Origin: an uncultured Prevotellaceae bacterium
GTDB lineage: Bacteria > Bacteroidota > Bacteroidia > Bacteroidales > Bacteroidaceae
NCBI GenBank assembly: GCA_945787625.1
Contig: CALZJL010000039.1
Location: 1 to 8,727, forward strand
DNA length: 8,727 nucleotides
Direction: 5' to 3'
The notes below the pieces were generated by a model. That model ran no database searches, was not told the origin of the DNA, and saw only the letters and a program-made list of their open reading frames with translations. A program made the position numbers and the translations under genes. This document shows positions 6,296-8,727 of the stretch, one piece after another (the stretch's first letter is position 1; every line of letters starts with the position of its first letter).

Positions 6296-8727
6296 ATGAT
6301 ATCCCACAACCTCAAGGTTGCCCTACGCAACCTCATGAAATACAAGCTGCAGACCACCATCTCCGTGCTGAGCATCGCCATCGGCATCGTCACGCTCGCC
6401 TTTGCCCACGCCACGGTGTCGAGGATTACATTCCCCAGCATCTATAGGCAACCCTACTATGAGCGCAGCTTTGCCGTGAGTCTCACACAGATAGGCGACA
6501 GCGTGCCCATAGGAGGCACCAAGGACAGGAACAAGCCAGCCCCATGCTTCACTCGCGACGTCCTCCTTGCCCTCAAGCGCGATGGAGGACCGAGGAGCGC
6601 AGAGCGCATGGCCGTGCCCAACGGCATGTGTCAATACACCATTATGAAGTTTCAGCTATGTGACTCCACGACGCAGAAGTCCATAATGCGCCACGCCATC
6701 ATCGACCCAGACTACTTCAACCTCATGGGTATTCGCTCCGCCATCACAGGCCACCCCATCGACAGACTGAAGACAGGCGAGGCCGTCATCAGCCGTGAGG
6801 AATCAAACAGACTGTTTGGCGATGCTAACCCAGTGGGAGCTATCGTCACCAGCACCAGAGACCTCATTCCCATGCCCCTGACGATAGTCGACGTGTTTGA
6901 CGACCTCTCAGTCTACGAACCGACGCTCGAAAACGATTACTTCTATTATGCCCTCGGCGAGATAGAGAGCGACCTGTGTGGGGCGTACGACAATGACGAC
7001 ACCGAAATGATTTATGCCCCAGAGATGATGGTAGTACTGCGAGCGGGCTGCACGGAGCGGCAATTCGCAGACGAGCTCGACACCCGTCTGAAGCCCTTAG
7101 GCCTAAAGGCTACACTTAACGAAGCAATGTCACGAAGCAACGTCAAGGACATTGTCATTAGCCAGACGCTGATCCATCTGGCAGGCGCGCTCATACTCAT
7201 TGCCGCCCTCATCGGCTTTCTCCGCATGGAAGTACAGCTCTTCTGGATGCGCAGGCGCGAGATAGCCCTACGCATCACCCACGGAGCACGCCGCAGCCAG
7301 CTCTTTCGCCTACTCCTGACCGAAGTGCTACTCGTAGTACTGGCATCGGTGGCGGTAGCCATGCTCACGGGCAGCTGGGTGGAACACTTCCTGTACACAC
7401 AGTTGTACACCGTAATGAGCGGACTGTCCTTCACCGTCCATGACCTTGCAGCCAACAGCCTCTCAGTCGGTCTCCTGCTACTCGCAGTATGCGGTCTGAC
7501 CATCTGGGTATCAATGGCCCGCATCTGCAAGGCAGAGCAAGGAATGGTCTCCCACATGCGAAGCAGCCGCACACACCTGTTTCGCAATGTGATGCTTGGA
7601 CTTCAGGTAGTCATCAGCACCATCTTCGTTTGCGTCATGTTTTCCATGACCCGATGGTCAGGACAGATGCTGCAGATCTACCACCTGCCCGACGACAAAG
7701 ATTTCTACAAGGAAAGTCTCCTCCTTAGTGCCTACGATGCACAAGAGCCAGGACATTTAGAAACCCTACGTCAGGAGATGTCTCAGCTACCCAGTCTGAA
7801 GAAGATGATAGCACACACAGACTACTATCTTGCCCCCAAGGAAATTACAGACAGTCCCGAAGCAATGGCCGCCTTTGACGACAAGGGACACCTGCCCTTC
7901 CTGTGTACTGCCGACACCTCCGTGATTTCCTTCTACCGTCTGCCCGTAAAGTGGCTGCAGAAGTCCGCCTGCGCAGGTCCGTGCCTGCTCGTCAACGACA
8001 GCACCTACGAGAAATTGCGCAGAGCAAGACTGGTATCAGCCGGCACGCTGAACTTCAGACGATGGGGGATATACGGCGAGGATATGGAGCTTCCCATTGC
8101 AGGAACGATACCGCATATACCCTATCAGGACCGTCAACTCAACATCATGGTTCTTCCTGACATTGAGGTTCATACAGTGAACTTCGTCCTTGTCCCCCAA
8201 GAAGGCAAATACCAGTCCCTCATGCGCCAAGCGGAGGAAGTCTGTCGTCGCGTAGACCCCGACATAAAGCACCCTATGGTGCACAACTTCCACCATAGCA
8301 TGAGCAGCGAGGCAGCAGTGTTTGAGAATACACGCCTCGTAGGCTGGATTCTCGGCATCGTCAGCCTCATCATCTGCGCCATGAGCATCTATAGCACCAT
8401 AGCCCTCGACACCCGTTCGCGCCAGAAAGAAGTAGCCATACGCAAAGTCTGCGGAGCCAAGAGCCGCGACATCTACCGCCTCTTCGGACGCATCTATCTG
8501 CTGATCGTAGCACTCTCGCTCGTCATCGCCCTCCCCGTGGCCACGCTGTTCCACAGCATGATGTTCGCCGAGGATATGATGACCCGGCAGGCATGGGAGA
8601 GTGCCGACACTTCTCCCCTTATTCCCTGTCTCATGGGCGCACTCGTCGTCATCGCCCTGATAGCCCTCATCGTCGTGTGGCACATTCGCATCATCTTGCG
8701 CACCAATCCCTCGGAGATTATAGTGAA
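6296..8727 (+). CDS. MacB/FtsX-type ABC transporter permease, 3' end cut off by window edge
   Basis: My translation gives 810 residues with no stop before the edge. It begins ISHNLKVALRNLMKYKLQTT, typical of Bacteroidota MacB-like permeases, and ends NPSEIIV, a motif normally within a few residues of the C-terminus, so little is missing. Predicted membrane helices lie near 23-41, 286-306, 339-358, 383-407, 431-451, 682-704, 733-753 and 776-798. Two large periplasmic MacB_PCD-like domains (about 45-280 and 455-680) sit between them, so this is a two-unit FtsX protein. Each unit has the cytoplasmic coupling motif for the ATPase: REIALRITHGA (321-331) and KEVAIRKVCGA (711-721). The first is less canonical. 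No Walker A or signature motif is present, so a separate ATPase is needed. It would use ATP-driven mechanical movement to push substrate through adaptor and channel; the substrate is unknown. Confidence 0.93.
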   Translation, partial: MISHNLKVALRNLMKYKLQTTISVLSIAIGIVTLAFAHATVSRITFPSIYRQPYYERSFAVSLTQIGDSVPIGGTKDRNKPAPCFTRDVLLALKRDGGPRSAERMAVPNGMCQYTIMKFQLCDSTTQKSIMRHAIIDPDYFNLMGIRSAITGHPIDRLKTGEAVISREESNRLFGDANPVGAIVTSTRDLIPMPLTIVDVFDDLSVYEPTLENDYFYYALGEIESDLCGAYDNDDTEMIYAPEMMVVLRAGCTERQFADELDTRLKPLGLKATLNEAMSRSNVKDIVISQTLIHLAGALILIAALIGFLRMEVQLFWMRRREIALRITHGARRSQLFRLLLTEVLLVVLASVAVAMLTGSWVEHFLYTQLYTVMSGLSFTVHDLAANSLSVGLLLLAVCGLTIWVSMARICKAEQGMVSHMRSSRTHLFRNVMLGLQVVISTIFVCVMFSMTRWSGQMLQIYHLPDDKDFYKESLLLSAYDAQEPGHLETLRQEMSQLPSLKKMIAHTDYYLAPKEITDSPEAMAAFDDKGHLPFLCTADTSVISFYRLPVKWLQKSACAGPCLLVNDSTYEKLRRARLVSAGTLNFRRWGIYGEDMELPIAGTIPHIPYQDRQLNIMVLPDIEVHTVNFVLVPQEGKYQSLMRQAEEVCRRVDPDIKHPMVHNFHHSMSSEAAVFENTRLVGWILGIVSLIICAMSIYSTIALDTRSRQKEVAIRKVCGAKSRDIYRLFGRIYLLIVALSLVIALPVATLFHSMMFAEDMMTRQAWESADTSPLIPCLMGALVVIALIALIVVWHIRIILRTNPSEIIV

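Noticed and set aside
8036..8683. Minus-strand open frame of 215 codons inside the permease gene
   Set aside because: The plus-strand permease reading is continuous and has membrane helices and the KEVAIRKVCGA motif; the antisense product is rich in Asp/Glu/His without recognisable domains.

Overview
The window looks like chromosomal DNA from a Bacteroidota (Bacteroidales) bacterium, probably a Prevotella-like genus. The grounds are two TAnnTTTG-type -7 promoter boxes, starts without clear Shine-Dalgarno sequences, A-rich leaders, a TlpA/DUF4369-like thioredoxin protein and the family types present. The genus is inferred, not proven.

Layout. On the minus strand, reading leftward from about 1165, lie a response regulator (641-1165, receiver plus Fis-type helix-turn-helix) and an overlapping sensor histidine kinase (1-644) that runs off the left edge. 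A 190-base divergent regulatory region follows. It holds two perfect 15-bp palindromes of the form GTATGAWNWTCATAC, 23 bp apart, roughly midway between two outward-facing Bacteroidota promoters. On the plus strand there is then a four-gene operon: a TolC-like outer-membrane channel (1358-2809), a secreted 653-aa protein with a C-terminal CGPC thioredoxin domain (2937-4898), a membrane-anchored HlyD/RND-type periplasmic adaptor (4895-6157, start overlapping the previous stop), and a MacB/FtsX-type ABC permease with two FtsX units (6296 to the right edge, probably only a few codons short of its end).

How it fits together. TolC, adaptor and MacB-type permease are the parts of a tripartite ABC efflux pump. 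The ATPase is not in the window and is expected downstream. The two-component system is divergently transcribed and probably controls the pump, and possibly itself, through the twin palindromes. The thioredoxin-like protein sits between the channel and adaptor genes and is translationally coupled to the adaptor, so it may act on periplasmic disulfides of the pump or its cargo.

Two non-coding spacers (about 2810-2936 and 6158-6295) share an unusual design: a T/G-rich arm just after, or overlapping, the upstream stop codon, and a G-free A/C-rich arm before the next start. The arms contain matching inverted repeats and 19-bp direct repeats. They divide the operon into tolC, trx-hlyD and permease modules. 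The most noteworthy signals are the twin operator, this repeated spacer, the near-leaderless regulator transcript and the unusual thioredoxin gene in a pump operon. No wholly new type of system was recognised.
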